A stretch of DNA of 64,000 nucleotides from Takakia lepidozioides (taxonomy: Eukaryota > Streptophyta > Takakiopsida > Takakiales > Takakiaceae), in contig CM060732.1 of assembly GCA_030704615.1 (NCBI GenBank), forward strand, positions 38,855,053-38,919,052, in the 5' to 3' direction. The translations under genes and the position numbers were made by a program. The notes below the pieces were generated by a model, which saw only the letters and a program-made list of their open reading frames with translations, did no database searches and was not told the DNA's origin. Numbering within the stretch: the first letter of the stretch is position 1; each line of letters opens with the position of its first letter. Shown here one piece after another: positions 23,670 through 35,985 of the stretch.

Positions 23670-26425
23670 TGGGACCTGCAGTTTCATTCCCTTTAAGTCT
23701 TCTTTGTGTCCCTTCAGTCCCCTCCCTGTCTCTTTCTCCTCTTTCTACAGCTAGGATATAGTGATCTATAGGCCCATCGCAACACAGGAGTTGCATGGTC
23801 CACGGCCTCAAGGCTAGGTCAAGCGCAACCTGTAGTCTCTCCCTCTAACTTGAAGATATGGAGAAGGGGGTTTGAGGCAACAATGTGGCGGGATGTAGCA
23901 GCGTCAAACACAGATAGTTTTTATTCAGTTGGAAGCTCTTTTGCGGGTTTCTGAAATGCCTATGCCTATTGAAGATACTTTCACTTTCTAGGTATGCTCC
24001 AAATTCTTGATTTGGTAGCAGTCTCTGATCTGCAGCCTAAGCTTCTAATCAATTTGGACTAAATTGAGATAGAGTAGGGGAGAAGATGTGCGGATCTTTG
24101 GCCATTGATTCAAATATTTGTTAGTAGATGGTTATATCTTGTCGTGGCGTAATTCCTTCAAAAGGGACGCATTTGGGTGAGGTTTTGTTGCTCTCAAGGA
24201 ATGGTATATGGGCGTGTCTGTGGGGTGCTCTCTCTCTCTCTCTCTCTCAGCCAACTTCACAGATGACAGCAATTAGAGCATTTTTGGTTGAATTTAGACA
24301 GGTAAGTTAATTGTGCTACTTGATCAGTGGCAACTGTCTAAGATCACATGCTTTTGAAGTGACATTGGGAAGATGAAATTGTCAAGGTGTTGCCCTCTGA
24401 CTATTTTTGTAGCTTGTCTGCTGAGCTTCAGCTCCTCTATCACGATCTTGCAGTGCTGCGAGTGCCTACCATAGGTTGCCACCATGAGTTCGTGCTTTGC
24501 ACCAGAATTGTCCTTCTTTTAGGTTTTCATTATCCCTTATGTCTATGAGCAGTCTGAGAGTGCTTCATGGCTGGTAAAATATACAGTGGAACAGGTCTTC
24601 TTTATTGCTTCTCTTTAACCTCATTGGTGCCTCTCTCTTTGGATGATTCCATACTCTATGTACATGTATTTGGGTTTTACATCTAATGAAGGAAAGTGGG
24701 AAAGAGACGAGAGAGGAAGTAATTAGAACCTCTTTGTCCGGACACTGGGCAAGAGACATGGTCTTGGATGGACAAGTACTGGATGTGCACTTCCCAATCC
24801 TTGGGACTTTCCTATTGTCAAGAGTCCAGCATTGCTTGGCAGGATGTTTGAATCCAAATGTCCACATCATGAATGTGTGTACACATTCAATCGGGAATGT
24901 CCACATGTAGATGAGTTTCTAGAAGCACTAGTCATGTCAAGATAGCATAAAGTTTCTCTCCTGTAGGAGGCATATATCTCTCTTTTTCCCTCCATTTTTC
25001 TCTTACCATCAGGTACCTTGGGGGAGTTCTTTTGTCTACAAAGCAGGAACTTAGTAATGTAGTGGCAATTTATGTAGCAAAGAAACTACAGAGCTCCCCA
25101 ACTTATGGCATCCTTGGAAACTAAGTGCAGTAGTTGGTGAGAACCCACAGACACACCTTAGATTTGGAGTCCTGCAGCATGATTTCCATTGTCTAGTGTG
25201 TGGGTGAAATGTCAGCAGAGTGAAGGTGGCAAGCACACAAGTTCACCACACCTGCACAGTTGAAAGAAACAAAACAACAGAAACAAAGCAACAGAGTGAC
25301 TGTGCTTCGTTTTATGAACTTTGTAACACCATGAGAAAGTTTGGATCTAGAAAGAAGGAACTGACACACCAATTCACATGCACGGTCTTGAGACAACTCC
25401 CAAATGAGTTGTGTCAATCTGCAATACCAAAAGACGAAGAGAAGGACGTATAATTCACTCTCTTGCAATCGGCGACAATCCATGTACTTTAAGTTATTGG
25501 AAATCCAGACTACTGCTGCCCGCCCACCATGCCATGGTGTCATCCCCAATCAACAACTCCTTTTTCTCATTCAGGAAGTTGAACAGCTATGCTTGAGAGT
25601 CTCTTGGTGATGGTCTGGAGGGCCTGGTCGACAACGGTGAGGCCTGGCCATGCCGTCAGCCACCTCTCCTGCAATTCATGAGATGTCCGAAAATCCTGAA
25701 GCAACTGGCCCCAATCGGACACTCAGAGCAGTTTCCCGCTGCCTTTCTCAGACATGGTGTCCGGACCCACCTTCCAACTCTACCTTATCCAAGCATCCAC
25801 AGGCCCCTGCATTGCCATACTCCCAATCTTGCACCAATTCCACAAACTTACGACAAATCTCTCCAAGAGTGGACAGGCAATTGCTTGCACAGCTCTTGGT
25901 TGCTGCAAGCGAAAATGCCAACCACTACGTTACTGTTGAACCTTACCCAACTAAATTACCTTAGTTTCGCGCCTCCTCTCACTGCATACATGTATGGTTG
26001 AGCTCCCCTTGGGCTCAGACGGCTTGAATGCCTCATCTCTGTGACAGCAGTTGCTGCCCTCTAGAGTTGCAGTCTCACCTTCCGGCGTTCGGAATAGATG
26101 CGGGTTTTCTTTTAGGGGATACACTTTAGACGCTGTTATAGTCATTGAAATTGCCGTCCTTTTTGCACTCCTTGTATCGACTGTAGGACTGTTGGTTCTT
26201 TTACCAACCAAGCAAGTCTGCATGAGCACAAGTTTTGCGGCATGTTCTTCAAGAACCTTGTTCTGGGTTTTGTTACCAGATTCTCTTGCCGACCAGGTCA
26301 AATTCGATACTGCCCCTGTCAGCGTTTCTCTCTTTGGTTTTCGCTCGTCAATCTTATGCCATTGTCTCACTACTCTTATTACCGGTGTCGTTTGCTCTGT
26401 CTGGATATCGGTTGCTTCAATGGGG
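23670..26425. other. long non-coding stretch, no gene recognised
   Basis: Only short ORFs without family resemblance are present. A (CT)n tract lies at about 24229-24249. Overlapping opposite-strand ORFs at 25951-26440 look like chance frames. The stretch could be the broken intron of the STRAP-like gene. Confidence 0.4.
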
Positions 26426-26429
26426 ATTA

Positions 26430-27100
26430 CGTGTTGGTAGTTGACTTTCGTTTCGAGTGCTAACTGCAGCTCCCAGATCTTTCACTACTTTTCACTATCC
26501 CGATCTTCATCGTTTGTGTGTGTCACTTGTTCATTGCCTGTCGTTTCTTCTGTTCGTTTATTCAACCCCAATGTCGATGTCCTCCCCGTCTGTTTCCACA
26601 TCTCTGTGCATCCCCATCTTTTTTCTTTTTCCTGTTCGGCCACAGCTTCCTTCCTAGGGATAGCGTTTTGCAACGAGCCGAAGTTGCGTGTCGAGGCGGA
26701 GATTGAATATGCCATTGAGCTTGCGAGGGAAGAGAGCAGCAGCATGTCAAGCCAAAACTTAACAAGATTCTTTGATCAGTGTCGAATTCCAAACAAGAGA
26801 GAGAAAACCTTTGGGTAACTGTCAGTGTCTGCCGAATAGACTTACAGCATACCTACACTGCATAGAGTACAAGCACACATGATTTCAGAGGAAAAATAGG
26901 TATTGAAATGATGAAGCTCCAAAAATATATTACAGTTTGGTAGGTCCATAAAATTGAGGATAGATGGGTAGATTCCCTTCTGATGTGTAGGGAACTCAGC
27001 TTGTCAGCTTAAATTGGCATAAAGAACAGCTTGGTGGTTTTACAGGCATCTCTCCTTTCCGAGCATTGGAAACAAAATTTTCTTCTTCTCAGCCTTTGCA
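26430..27100 (+). repeat. dispersed repeat family R, copy 1
   Basis: This segment matches the reverse complement of 34390-35070, and its first 230 bp also match 31345-31600. Shared landmarks are CTTCCTTCCTAGGG, GAGCCGAAGTTGCGT and CCAATGTCGATGTCC-like sequences. None of the copies carries a long intact ORF. The family is probably a transposon remnant of unknown class. Confidence 0.7.
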
Positions 27101-27104
27101 ATCG

Positions 27105-28405
27105 TCCTAGGCTTCATTGTGTTTCTCTTGTTGCTGTTGCTCGTGCCTGTCAGATTTCAAGCAGCCTTCCGGTTGGGGCGAGTCTTGACCTTTCACCTTT
27201 TCCACTGTTTCAATGAGAACCCACAGCTCATCTGATTTCAACAGCCTGCATAACACGTACACAAGGACTAATCCCCCAAACGAGCTAGATCAGCCACACA
27301 ACAGCGTTATTCAGTCCCTCTTATTACCTACCTGTCTGTCTGGTAAGTCCAACCCCCGACCGACACACATATAACCCTGCCAATGCACCTTTTATCCTGT
27401 GGTCTCTGTACAAGTTGTCCACCTAGTAAGGTGCCAAACCAGCTTCACTAGCTGGAAGTAACAAGGGTTGTGACTAATCATCTCTCACATATGGCAACCA
27501 TGATGACTAAGAGGGAGAGACAAACCATTGCCTGTGTAGGTAATGAAGTAATCTGCAAATTCGTTGACTGGTTGCTGTAGCTACAATACTTGATGTCTCA
27601 GATCATCATCACCTCACAAATTCTTGACTTCTCTCACACTTCAGAGTATGATCATACAATTCCCTCATTAAAAGTGCTGCCTAACAATCTTTGTGCCACA
27701 ATGAGTGCATGTTCCTTGTGTCCCAGACCCCATGCTTGCGAACTGGTGGGCGTCAAATCCAATCCTCACCACCAATTTCCAGAACATAAATGTTTCATCC
27801 ACATGGAAATTACGTCTGGAGATTTCATATCCCGTGACCTAAGAATTTTTTAAGTTGCAGATACTGTACTGACACATATCTGCACACATCACTATAGCTC
27901 AGACAAAATGATCCTCCACACAAGACTTCAGTGAAAATGATTATCTGGGTGAGATCTGGACATACAAGTGCCATCCAAGTGCCAAGCAAGTTAAAATTCT
28001 CCTCCATAACCCCAGTAGATTCCATGTCACTTCCAGGCACAATGTATAATTAAGACCAACCGACTATATGCACCCAACGAATCCTCATATTCGCCGAGTT
28101 CACAAGGCACAGTGTGAATTATTCATCTCCAGATGAACACGTCATGAGTCTCAGGCTTGTTCACCTCTTTCCTTCTCAGATTCAACATCACCCGAGAATT
28201 CTGAACGACAGACTCACAGAGTCATGTGCAAGAGCAACACATACAACCCCTAAATTCCACCGACAATGTAAAGACCTTCCTGGATAGGGCTATGCACACG
28301 CACACCAGCAGATTGCCCCAACCATATTGAATACCACACTGGGGCTGATGAGATTACTAAATCAGGTGGAATGGCGGGGTGTAAAGAGGGAAGTGGAGTG
28401 GTGGG
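27105..28405. other. no gene recognised
   Basis: Further exons of the BTB/POZ gene would be expected here on the minus strand, downstream of its exon at 28412, but I could not identify any. Short ORFs only. Confidence 0.35.
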
Positions 28406-28411
28406 AAGCAC

Positions 28412-28770
28412 CTGCAAAGAAAGCTTTGGAAGGAGATGAACGAGCTCACACGATGCATGCGTGCAAATAAATGTCCAACAAGCATTTCTTATCAGGTCGG
28501 CAAACCAGCCACAGCAATGCCGCTCGGACAGCTGCTGGTAAGAAACAAAAGTGTCCAACCTCAAGTCGGCTACAATGCACTGCACACACTTGTCAAAGAA
28601 CTCCATGCACAAAAAACACCCTGCGACCAGTGCTGCCATCACATTATCTCCAGTGAAAACTGGGCTCATACCATACATGTAGGAGAAGGCAATCTCCAGC
28701 CCTTCTGCTTTCACATTAGGGTCTATCTGCAGTTCGATTTGCAGCTTTCCGTACCATGGCACGTGGCTGG
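28412..28770 (-). CDS. BTB/POZ-domain protein, internal exon
   Basis: The minus-strand frame reads DPNVKAEGLEIAFSYMYG, then DNVMAALVAGCFLCMEFFDK, CVQCIVADLRLDTFVSYQQ and LVHLLPKLSLQ. These are the second half of a BTB/POZ fold and the start of the BACK-like helices, as in plant BTB adaptors for cullin-3 ubiquitin ligases. The exon ends at TTGCAG|GTGCTT, a good donor at 28412. Its start is not certain, and homology to a dispersed repeat begins just upstream (28755), so the preceding part of the open frame is intron or repeat. Flanking exons were not identified, so the gene may be intact with long introns or broken. Confidence 0.6.
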
Positions 28771-29215
28771 GCACAAGGACAGTGAAGAGCAAGGGACACC
28801 AATTCACGCCACTGGCAGGCAACACAGATGGACCACAGGAGTGCTTGAGGAGGCTTGCTGGATTTTTGCTGGTCCTGTGCAGCATGTCTAGTAGTTTGAA
28901 ATGCTTCCACCCCCCAGCCCCCTTGCTGAGTAGCTTGCATCTCCACTTCCAGTTCTCTGTCTCCTCATGGGCTTGACCAACCTGCCCCAATTACAATGTG
29001 GACCAGATGCCAGGGCATATAGGCCAGATGCAGCCATGTATCTCCAACATCAATCTCTGTTATATACATTTCTCCCCCACTTTGACTGCTGCAAAGGTGC
29101 ACCCGAATGGACAAATCACTCCACTACCAGGCAGCATACATGGACCAGAGCAGTGCTTGCAAAAGCCTGCTGGCTTTTTGCTGGGGTTGTACAATGTACA
29201 TGCAATCCATATTGC
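28755..29215 (+). repeat. dispersed repeat, inverted copy at 60307-60750
   Basis: About 450 bp align with the reverse complement of 60307-60750 at roughly 95 percent by eye. Landmarks are GTGCACCTTTGCAGCAGTC-type sequence and CAACATCAATCTCTG. The match stops right at the BTB exon on one side, so the repeat sits in the intron next to it. Confidence 0.8.
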
Positions 29216-29219
29216 ATTG

Positions 29220-30025
29220 TGCCCCTCACCTCCTGTTTCAGTGAGGTTTTCCCTCACTTGTTAATACACTCTTCCCCCCCCCGGCTCTCCACTCTATTTC
29301 TGTAGGAAGCTTACTTCCCCTTATGATAGACCTGCCCACAAGACACTTGGTCTTCAGTCTTGCTGCCTGCTCCCAGCAACAGCACCCTCAGTTTAGCAAA
29401 TCCCTGCCAAACATTACTCTTACATGCACATTGTATATACCTATTTCACATCTACTAGTCTGGCATTTGTCTACTTTCCACTCTGCAACTGTGTGATCAA
29501 GCACGTTACTAACACCATCATTCAAAATTTATGCTTTACAAATTCCAGACCACTCCACTCTTCACAAGGAGTCCCCCACTTCAGGGGATAGAGAGGATTA
29601 CTCAAATATATTCAAACATGATTTCACAATACATACTCAAACAATTTCCGTTGGATCAAATCAGTCATGTCAAAAATATTTACTCTCAAGAATTCAGACA
29701 TGAATCTACACTATATTCTCAGGATATCATGGCTGAAACAAAGCAGATCTGTACAAAATTTCTAACATCACCACAAAAAGGTGAGACATGTCCCTATGTG
29801 CCTGCAACTACATGTAAAATACCAAAACACAAAACTCAGAAACAACAATAAGGTTAGAAATATTCTTCAACATCTCCTAATCTTGCTCTTGTTCTCCTCT
29901 CATTCTCTCATTCCAGTTTGAACATCATCCACTGAAAATTTCGACAATTCGTCTGCTCCACGACCATCGTCTTCTGCATAATAATCAAAATCACATATCA
30001 GGATTGTGCAAACTTGTATAGAAGC
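29220..30025. other. no gene recognised
   Basis: Low-complexity and AT-rich sequence without supportable coding potential. A short ORF at 29531-29851 has no recognisable features. Confidence 0.4.
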
Positions 30026-30029
30026 AAAT

Positions 30030-30430
30030 AAAATGTTGACTCACTCAATAGGAGACGCAGTTGGCTCTCCATTCTCGGTATAGAACTGATATTTGATCTT
30101 TGCGTGGTCAAGAATCGCGCAGACAATGAAGGCTTGATGGAGTGTGAATGGTGAACCCAGGTATACCTCTACCACTGTGGAGTCATCGTAATGGTGGATA
30201 TGATGACACAAAACCTTTATAAATTTAGGAAGCTCATTCCATATCTGAGACTGGATCTCCTAAGGAACCCGTCTTACTTTGATTGAGAGCAACTCCAAGG
30301 GTCCTCCTAAACTCTGGATTGCCCAAAGTCAGCTCTCGGAGATTGGCTGTAACGGATCCGCGGTCCAATATGTGACCGATTACTTGACCAAGTGCTCTGG
30401 GCGTTTGGAAACACAATTCGTAAACATTAA
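30030..30430 (-). other. coding-like segment of unknown identity
   Basis: Two adjacent minus-strand frames look like real protein. One reads QTPRALGQVIGHILDRGSV and TLGNPEFRRTLGVALNQ. The other, after a frame change near 30245, reads LPKFIKVLCHHIHHYDDS, TVVEVYLGSPFTLHQAF and CAILDHAKIKYQFY and then stops at 30050. A GTAAGA and a CTCAG flank the change, but they would define an intron of only about 33 bases, which is too short for a plant, so a frameshift is likelier. I do not recognise the family. The coiled-coil frame immediately upstream (30467-30893, -) might be the same protein's N-terminus. Confidence 0.4.
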
Positions 30431-30466
30431 TACAAAGTGGAGTTCAAAATTAAACACATAACAACT

Positions 30467-30893
30467 TCAATACATTTCAATTGTTGAGGCACGCTCACCC
30501 AAAGCGGAAAACGTAAAGATGGGCAGCATCCTCTCCACCAAAGCCTGCATCTTCTCCAATTGAATCTTCATCTCAGCATCAAAGTCCTTAAGCTTCTTCA
30601 GTCGAATCTTCATCTCTGAGACCTCAGCCTCAACGTCCTCAACCTTCTTTAGTATCTTCATCCGAATCTTCATCTCTGAGACCTCGGCAGCAAGGTATTC
30701 AACCATCTTGTCCACAGACTTGGATGGTACATCCTGGGAGATGAACACCCTGGACGGCACCAATCTTCGCAAACCCAAAGCATGAAAGCGCACTGAAATC
30801 TCGCGCATGGCCACCATCATCCTGCAGTTGCTTACAGGTGTCAATATGGAAAGCAGAAGTGGTGATTGAACACAGACCCGTACTCTCACTCAA
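30467..30893 (-). pseudogene. coiled-coil protein of repeat-arm element
   Basis: Reads MREISVRFHALGLRRLVPSR and then repeated heptads (VSEMKIRMKILKK, VSEMKIRLKKLKDF, AEMKIQLEKMQ), predicted to be a parallel coiled coil. A second, shortened copy with the same heptads lies inverted at 35528-35902. The family is unknown. The position beside LINE endonuclease fragments and the duplication suggest a transposon-borne protein. Confidence 0.5.
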
Positions 30894-30929
30894 ATTGCAG
30901 GCTGAACTGTGCTAAGTTCCTTGTCAACG

Positions 30930-31290
30930 GTGAGGTGATCTTATTGGGTGACTTCAATGCCCGGGGGGGCAAAGGTCTTCAATAGGATGATACCATTGGG
31001 CCTTTCGGTGAGGATGAGCCGAATTTCTAATGGAAGACGGACCCTAAACCCTAATGAACTGTCCCAAAGAGCTTCAGCTTTCGACCTTGAATAATAGGTC
31101 AAAAGGAGACCTAAAGCAATGGACTCGTGAAAAGCCCAAACTGAGGAACGATCCGTTGTGGATTATATCATCGTGGACAAGCCCCACAGTGCCACTGTGT
31201 TGATTGACAGAACTGATATTAGTGCCTCCGACCACTTCCGGTTTGGACTAAGATCAAAAGCTGTTTCCCCAACACCGAAAGATTGCGAAA
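30930..31290 (+). pseudogene. LINE AP-endonuclease fragment
   Basis: Reads VILLGDFNARGG and, after several stops and frame changes, SVVDYIIVDKPHSA and DISASDHFRF. GDFN and SDH are the catalytic signatures of the exonuclease-endonuclease-phosphatase fold in LINE ORF2. No reverse transcriptase follows, so it is a dead fragment. It is not closely related to the LINE at 36-60 kb. Confidence 0.65.
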
Positions 31291-31664
31291 CGATTGATTC
31301 GGAAGTGGCGCATACAAAAATTTCCAAAATGAAGAGGTTAGGTACGTGTTGGTAGTTGAGTCCCTCATCCCTGATCTTTCTCTACTTTCACGATCCCGAT
31401 CTTCATCTATTCAGCAGCGTTTGCGTGTGTCACTTGTTCACTGCCTGTCGTTTTCTTTTGTTCGTTTATTCAACCCCAATGTCGATGTCCTCCACGTCTG
31501 TTTTCACATCTCCTTGCTATGACCATCTCTGTGTATCCCCATCTTTTTTCTTTTTTCCTATTCGGCCACAGCTTCCTTCCTAGGGTTAGCGTTTTGCGAC
31601 GAGCCGAAGTTGCGTAGATAGGAAATTCGTCCCGAATGGTGTCCTCACTATGGTCTAGCACGGT

Positions 31665-32600
31665 ATGAATAATATTCATCTCAAAGCCACACTCTGATAT
31701 GCAGGTCTCGATATTTGCATATTCTCAGGAGTCTCTAAGAAAATACATCTGCACAAATGAGTGCAGGCACCAGAAGAGAACAACACACTTGAAGATTGCC
31801 GCGAAAGGCCACACACCAATTGATCAGAGAACTGTTTTGGTCGTGGACCCAAGGACAACAACAACATCTAGCCATCCCCACCCCATATTGCGGCAGTTTC
31901 TCTGTATCTTTCCAATGCCAGCATGCCCGCCGGCAGAAGTTCGCATTTCACCTGCTCAACACATAACTCACACGAAAAGGACACCAGATTGCGCTGGGTC
32001 TATTGCGGGTCCATCGATGGTGGGGCTGACCCAAAAGCTTCCAAACTATATGGGAGATTTCTCTGTAAGTAATCTCTTAACTTGTGTTGAAGCAAGCTTA
32101 ACTTATGGTGTCACTTGATTATGGTGTCACTTGACCCCCAAGGACTGTTGCCTTCCAACAATTCCAACAAGAAGGTCGACACCCTTTGTGACATCCAACA
32201 CGCTTATGTGGTTTTGAACCACAACCACTAGGAAAGCAAGCTGGGTAAGCTTGGCTGTCTACTGTGTGTCTTTCTCTTCAAACTCCAAAGCAACCCAATT
32301 TCAGAAATGACAAGGCTTTCGCTGTGCAACAACTACATATCTCCGACAACACAGTACTTTTGTTGTAGAAAGCCAAAGCACAGCAGGGATGGCTTTGAGC
32401 AATGGATGATCGAACTAGATACTCATTGTTCAAGGTTTATACATTTCCAGGCTTTAGGATGTCTAAAATGAGGGGCAAACATTCTGTTTATGGCGCATCT
32501 AATTCATTTCTTTCAAATTACCACTCTACATTGTAAATAAATGGAGAGGTCTTCTCTATACATCAGATGCATTCCTTCTCTGATGGGGTACTTAGTGTGT
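31665..32600. other. spacer between inverted-repeat arms, no gene seen
   Basis: Short ORFs only. A TTATGGTGTCACTTGA word is directly repeated at 32102-32132. Confidence 0.4.
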
Positions 32601-32608
32601 TGATTGCA

Positions 32609-32828
32609 GGTCCACATCTTGGGGCGGTTGGATGCATACAGCCTGGCACAAAGTGCAGCAGTTTGTACGCACTGGCGAGCTGAGGTCGCAGCTGATGCAC
32701 TGTGGCAACCCATGTGTGAGCAGTTTTGGTTGAAACGAGCACACCTCCTTTTGTGCCTCATCCAGCAAGACTCCTCTACCATCAGACGCTGTCTTGTGTA
32801 TGCAATAAGCTTGACCGACTCACAACAG
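32609..32828 (+). CDS. F-box-like exon
   Basis: The exon follows a good acceptor (TTGATTGCAG) and begins VHILGRLDAYSLAQSAAVCTH, then WRAEVAADALWQPMCEQFW, the pattern of an F-box (Leu-rich helix, C..W, then LW..C). F-box proteins recruit substrates to SCF ubiquitin ligases. It ends at CAACAG|GTAATT. The first F-box residues would be in an exon upstream that I cannot identify, and substrate-binding exons downstream are not recognisable. The exon lies between inverted repeat arms, so it may be a captured or relic fragment. Confidence 0.5.
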
Positions 32829-32829
32829 G

Positions 32830-34385
32830 TAATTACCTTTGTCAAAGTTATCCTCCATCCACAAACTTACAAGCTTTGATAATATCTGTCTCTTGCCCCT
32901 GGTGGTACATTGCCACTCACAGCCTGTTTCACATCTGTCCTAGCCAGAGTGCTATGTTCTGTGCCCCCTGTGATCAGTAGTGCATTTACAACTGCACATT
33001 AGTCTCCCAATGGAGAGGGCACAGAAGCAGTCTTGAACATACACTTCCTGCTGTCTTGTATGATGTTGCTGCCAGTCAGTTTATCAAGAATCTATGGTCT
33101 AAGAAATATTCTGAAGTATTTTACTCACATCGTTGTACCCTGAAGGGCCTTGCTGAATATCAAATTTAACCCCAGAGTGTTTGCAAGTTTGATCAATCTG
33201 AGCTCTCATGGCAGAACCCAAGACTTGACGCCTTTGTTATCTGATTCCAAATTTCATGGAAAGCAAGGTCCCATGGCCGGTACACCATATCCTCGCTTGC
33301 CATCCTGTACAATTTTTTTTGCATTGGGGGACCACAGCTTTCAAACCCAGTTAGTCATGGTTATTTCAAAAATATAACTTGGTTTTGAGTGGAGGTGGTA
33401 TGGTGTGATGTCCATGAGCTCAATTATGCACCAGAATTTTAAAGCAACACTCGGAAGTGAATTGAAGTGGCTCCAAAATTTTGTGCCAAATCTAGCCATG
33501 TGGATCGGCTGGTGATGGACCCGAGCCAGCAGGGCTATCCAGGACTGCATCGAAACTTCCACTGTGATGGCTGCGAATCCGGATGATCCCATTTGGGGTG
33601 GCCAAGAATCAGTTTGGTACCTCTCCCACTCCCTGGTCCCTAGCTTCTTTCAAAAGGAAAGAATTTCATCTATCCTGAGCTTTCAGGTAGCATCAGCCCT
33701 TTGTCCTTGACCAGTGGTGGTTGCATCTTAGCCTGTATCATATGATACTAAAAGTGGGCATGCTGTCAAGTACTGCTGTTCTGCTGTTCTGTTCTTGGTA
33801 AGAGCTTGTCAATTGCAAGTAAGTTCCTTTGTTAAAGTTTTTATGTACTAGTATGTATTTCAATGTCCTTCATATTTCCACGCATGTTCTGGCTTAGCCT
33901 TCATTCCGTGAATGGCTTTCAACCTGCACAACAGTTAGCTTTCTGTACTTTGATAATCAAGCAACTCATCTGTTTGTACTGGATTCTGATACATAAGTTT
34001 CTTGATGATGTTGGTGTGCTGGAAGGAGATTCTTGCATACAACAGGAAGAGATGGTTATTGTGGGCAACATGTCCAGATCAACCATTGGCCTCATTTTCG
34101 TGTGACACACTTGGATGATGGTCACTGGAGCCTGGACAATGTTTATGCCACCTACATCACTAGAGCTGACAATAATGTGATGTCCCCAGGTGTAAAAAGG
34201 CAAGGGGAGAGGGAACTATGCAAACAATGCACCCCTCCTGGATACGGGTTGCTCTGAAGAAAGTTATAACGTGGGACACATTGGTCTGCACATTCTGACA
34301 TGGAAGTGGACCATAGCGCTGGTCTCCTGTTGGAGATGAAAGGTATTTACGATGCTCAGAAGGCCTAGAGAAAGACAGTTTGGGC
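32830..34385. other. no gene recognised
   Basis: Possible introns or later exons of the F-box-like gene. The frame WKEILAYNRKRWLLW near 34020 is the only protein-like stretch and cannot be assigned. Confidence 0.35.
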
Positions 34386-34389
34386 CTGT

Positions 34390-35070
34390 TGGATGTTCTC
34401 TTTTCCAATGCTGGGAAAGAAGAGATGCCTGTAAACCACCAAGCTGTTCTTTATGCCAATTTAAGCTGACAAGCTGAGTTCCATACACATCACAAGGGAA
34501 TCTACCCATCTATCCTCAATTTTATGGACCTACCAAACTGTAATATATTTTTGGAGCTTCATCATTTCAATACCCATTTTGAGCTGAAATCGTGTGTGCT
34601 TGTACTCTATGCAGTGTATGCATGCTGTAAGATAGTCTATTCAGCAGACACCAACTTAGCCAAAGGTTTTCTCTCTTTTATTTGGAATTTGGCACTAAGG
34701 TTCGGCTTTGACATGCTGTTGCTCTCTTCCCTCGCATGCCCAATGCCATACTCAATCTCCGCCTCGACACCATTCAGGACACCATTTAGGATGGATTTCC
34801 AATCTACGCAACTTTGGCTCGTAGCAAAACGCTAACCCTAGGAAGGAAGCTGTGGCCGAATAGGAAAAAAGAAAAAAGATGGGGATACACAGAGACGGTC
34901 ATAGCAAGGAGATGTGAAAACAGACGTGGAAGACATCGACATTGGGGTTGAATAAACGAACAAAAGAAAACGACAGGCAGTGAACAAGTGACACACGCAA
35001 ACGCTGCTGAATAGATGAAGATCGGGATCGTGAAAGTAGAGAAAGATCAGGGATGAGGGACTCAACTACC
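34390..35070 (-). repeat. dispersed repeat family R, copy 2
   Basis: The reverse complement matches 26430-27100, including CCTACCAAACTGTAATATAT and the 'AAGGTTTTCTCTCTT' area. Its right part overlaps arm 2 of the inverted repeat, so family R and the endonuclease fragment belong to one composite repeat. Confidence 0.7.
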
Positions 35071-35880
35071 AACACGTACCTAACCTCTTCATTTTGGAAA
35101 TTTTTGTATGCGCCACTTCCGAATCAATCGTTTCGCAATCTTTCGGTGTTGGGGAAACAGCTTTTGATCTTAGTCCAAACCGGAAGTGGTCGGAGGCACT
35201 AATATCAGTTCTGTCAATCAACACAGTGGCACTGTGGGGCTTGTCCACGATGATATAATCCACAACGGATCGTTCCTCAGTTTGGGCTTTTCACGAGTCC
35301 ATTGCTTTAGGTCTCCTTTTGACCTATTATTCAAGGTCGAAAGCTGAAGCTCTTTGGGACAGTTCATTAGGGTTTAGGGTCCGTCTTCCATTAGAAATTC
35401 GGCTCATCCTCACCGAAAGGCCCAATGGTATCATCCTATTGAAGACCTTTGCCCCCCCCGGCATTGAAGTCACCCAATAAGACCACCTCACCGTTGACAA
35501 GGAACTTAGCACAGTTCAGCCGGCAATTTGAGTGAGAGTACGGGTCTGTGTTCAATCACCACTTCTGCTTTCCATATTGACACCTGTAAGCAACTGCAGG
35601 ATGATGGTGGCCATGCGCGAGATTTCAGTGCGCTTTCATGCTTTGGGTTTGCGAAGATTGGTGCCGTCCAGGGTGTTCATCTCCCAGGATGTACCATCCC
35701 CCAGGATGTACCATCCAAGTTTGTGGACAAGATGGTTGAATACCTTGCTGCCGAGGTCTCAGAGATGAAGATTCGGATGAAGATACTAAAGAAGGTTGAG
35801 GACGTTGAGGCTGAGGTCTCAGAGATGAAGATTCGACTGAAGAGGGCAAAGAGGTACATGGCGACATCTTCAGAGCTGGA
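34800..35880. repeat. arm 2 of the 1.1-kb inverted repeat
   Basis: Inverted partner of 30467-31660. The coiled-coil ORF here (+, 35528-35902) has a short tandem insertion (CCCAGGATGTACCATCC twice near 35685-35717) and diverges after the second heptad block. Endonuclease remnants lie on the minus strand at about 35066-35512. Confidence 0.8.
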
Positions 35881-35985
35881 ACTATACCAACTGTCATTCT
35901 GAACAATACCCTGGCGGACATGTATGCAAAATGTGGGTGCATCGAGGATGCAAAGGGAGTGTTTGACACTATGGCTACCTCTCCC
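35878..35985 (+). pseudogene. PPR repeat fragment
   Basis: The frame GTIPTVILNNTLADMYAKCG followed by CIEDAKGVFDTM fits a PLS-class pentatricopeptide repeat (ALIDMYAKCG...A..VFD.M). Such proteins bind organellar RNA. Only one repeat survives, joined abruptly to the coiled-coil ORF on its left and to the LINE on its right, so this is a relic or a fragment swept up by a mobile element. Confidence 0.7.

Larger units (their letters stand above)
30467..31660. repeat. arm 1 of a 1.1-kb inverted repeat
   Basis: This matches the reverse complement of about 34800-35880. The arms enclose some 3.1 kb with the F-box-like exon. Both arms contain the coiled-coil ORF and LINE endonuclease fragments. Confidence 0.8.

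Noticed and set aside
28770-28990. N-terminal half of the 246-codon ORF as part of the BTB protein
   Set aside because: It is the dispersed repeat shared with 60307-60750 and has no BTB similarity.
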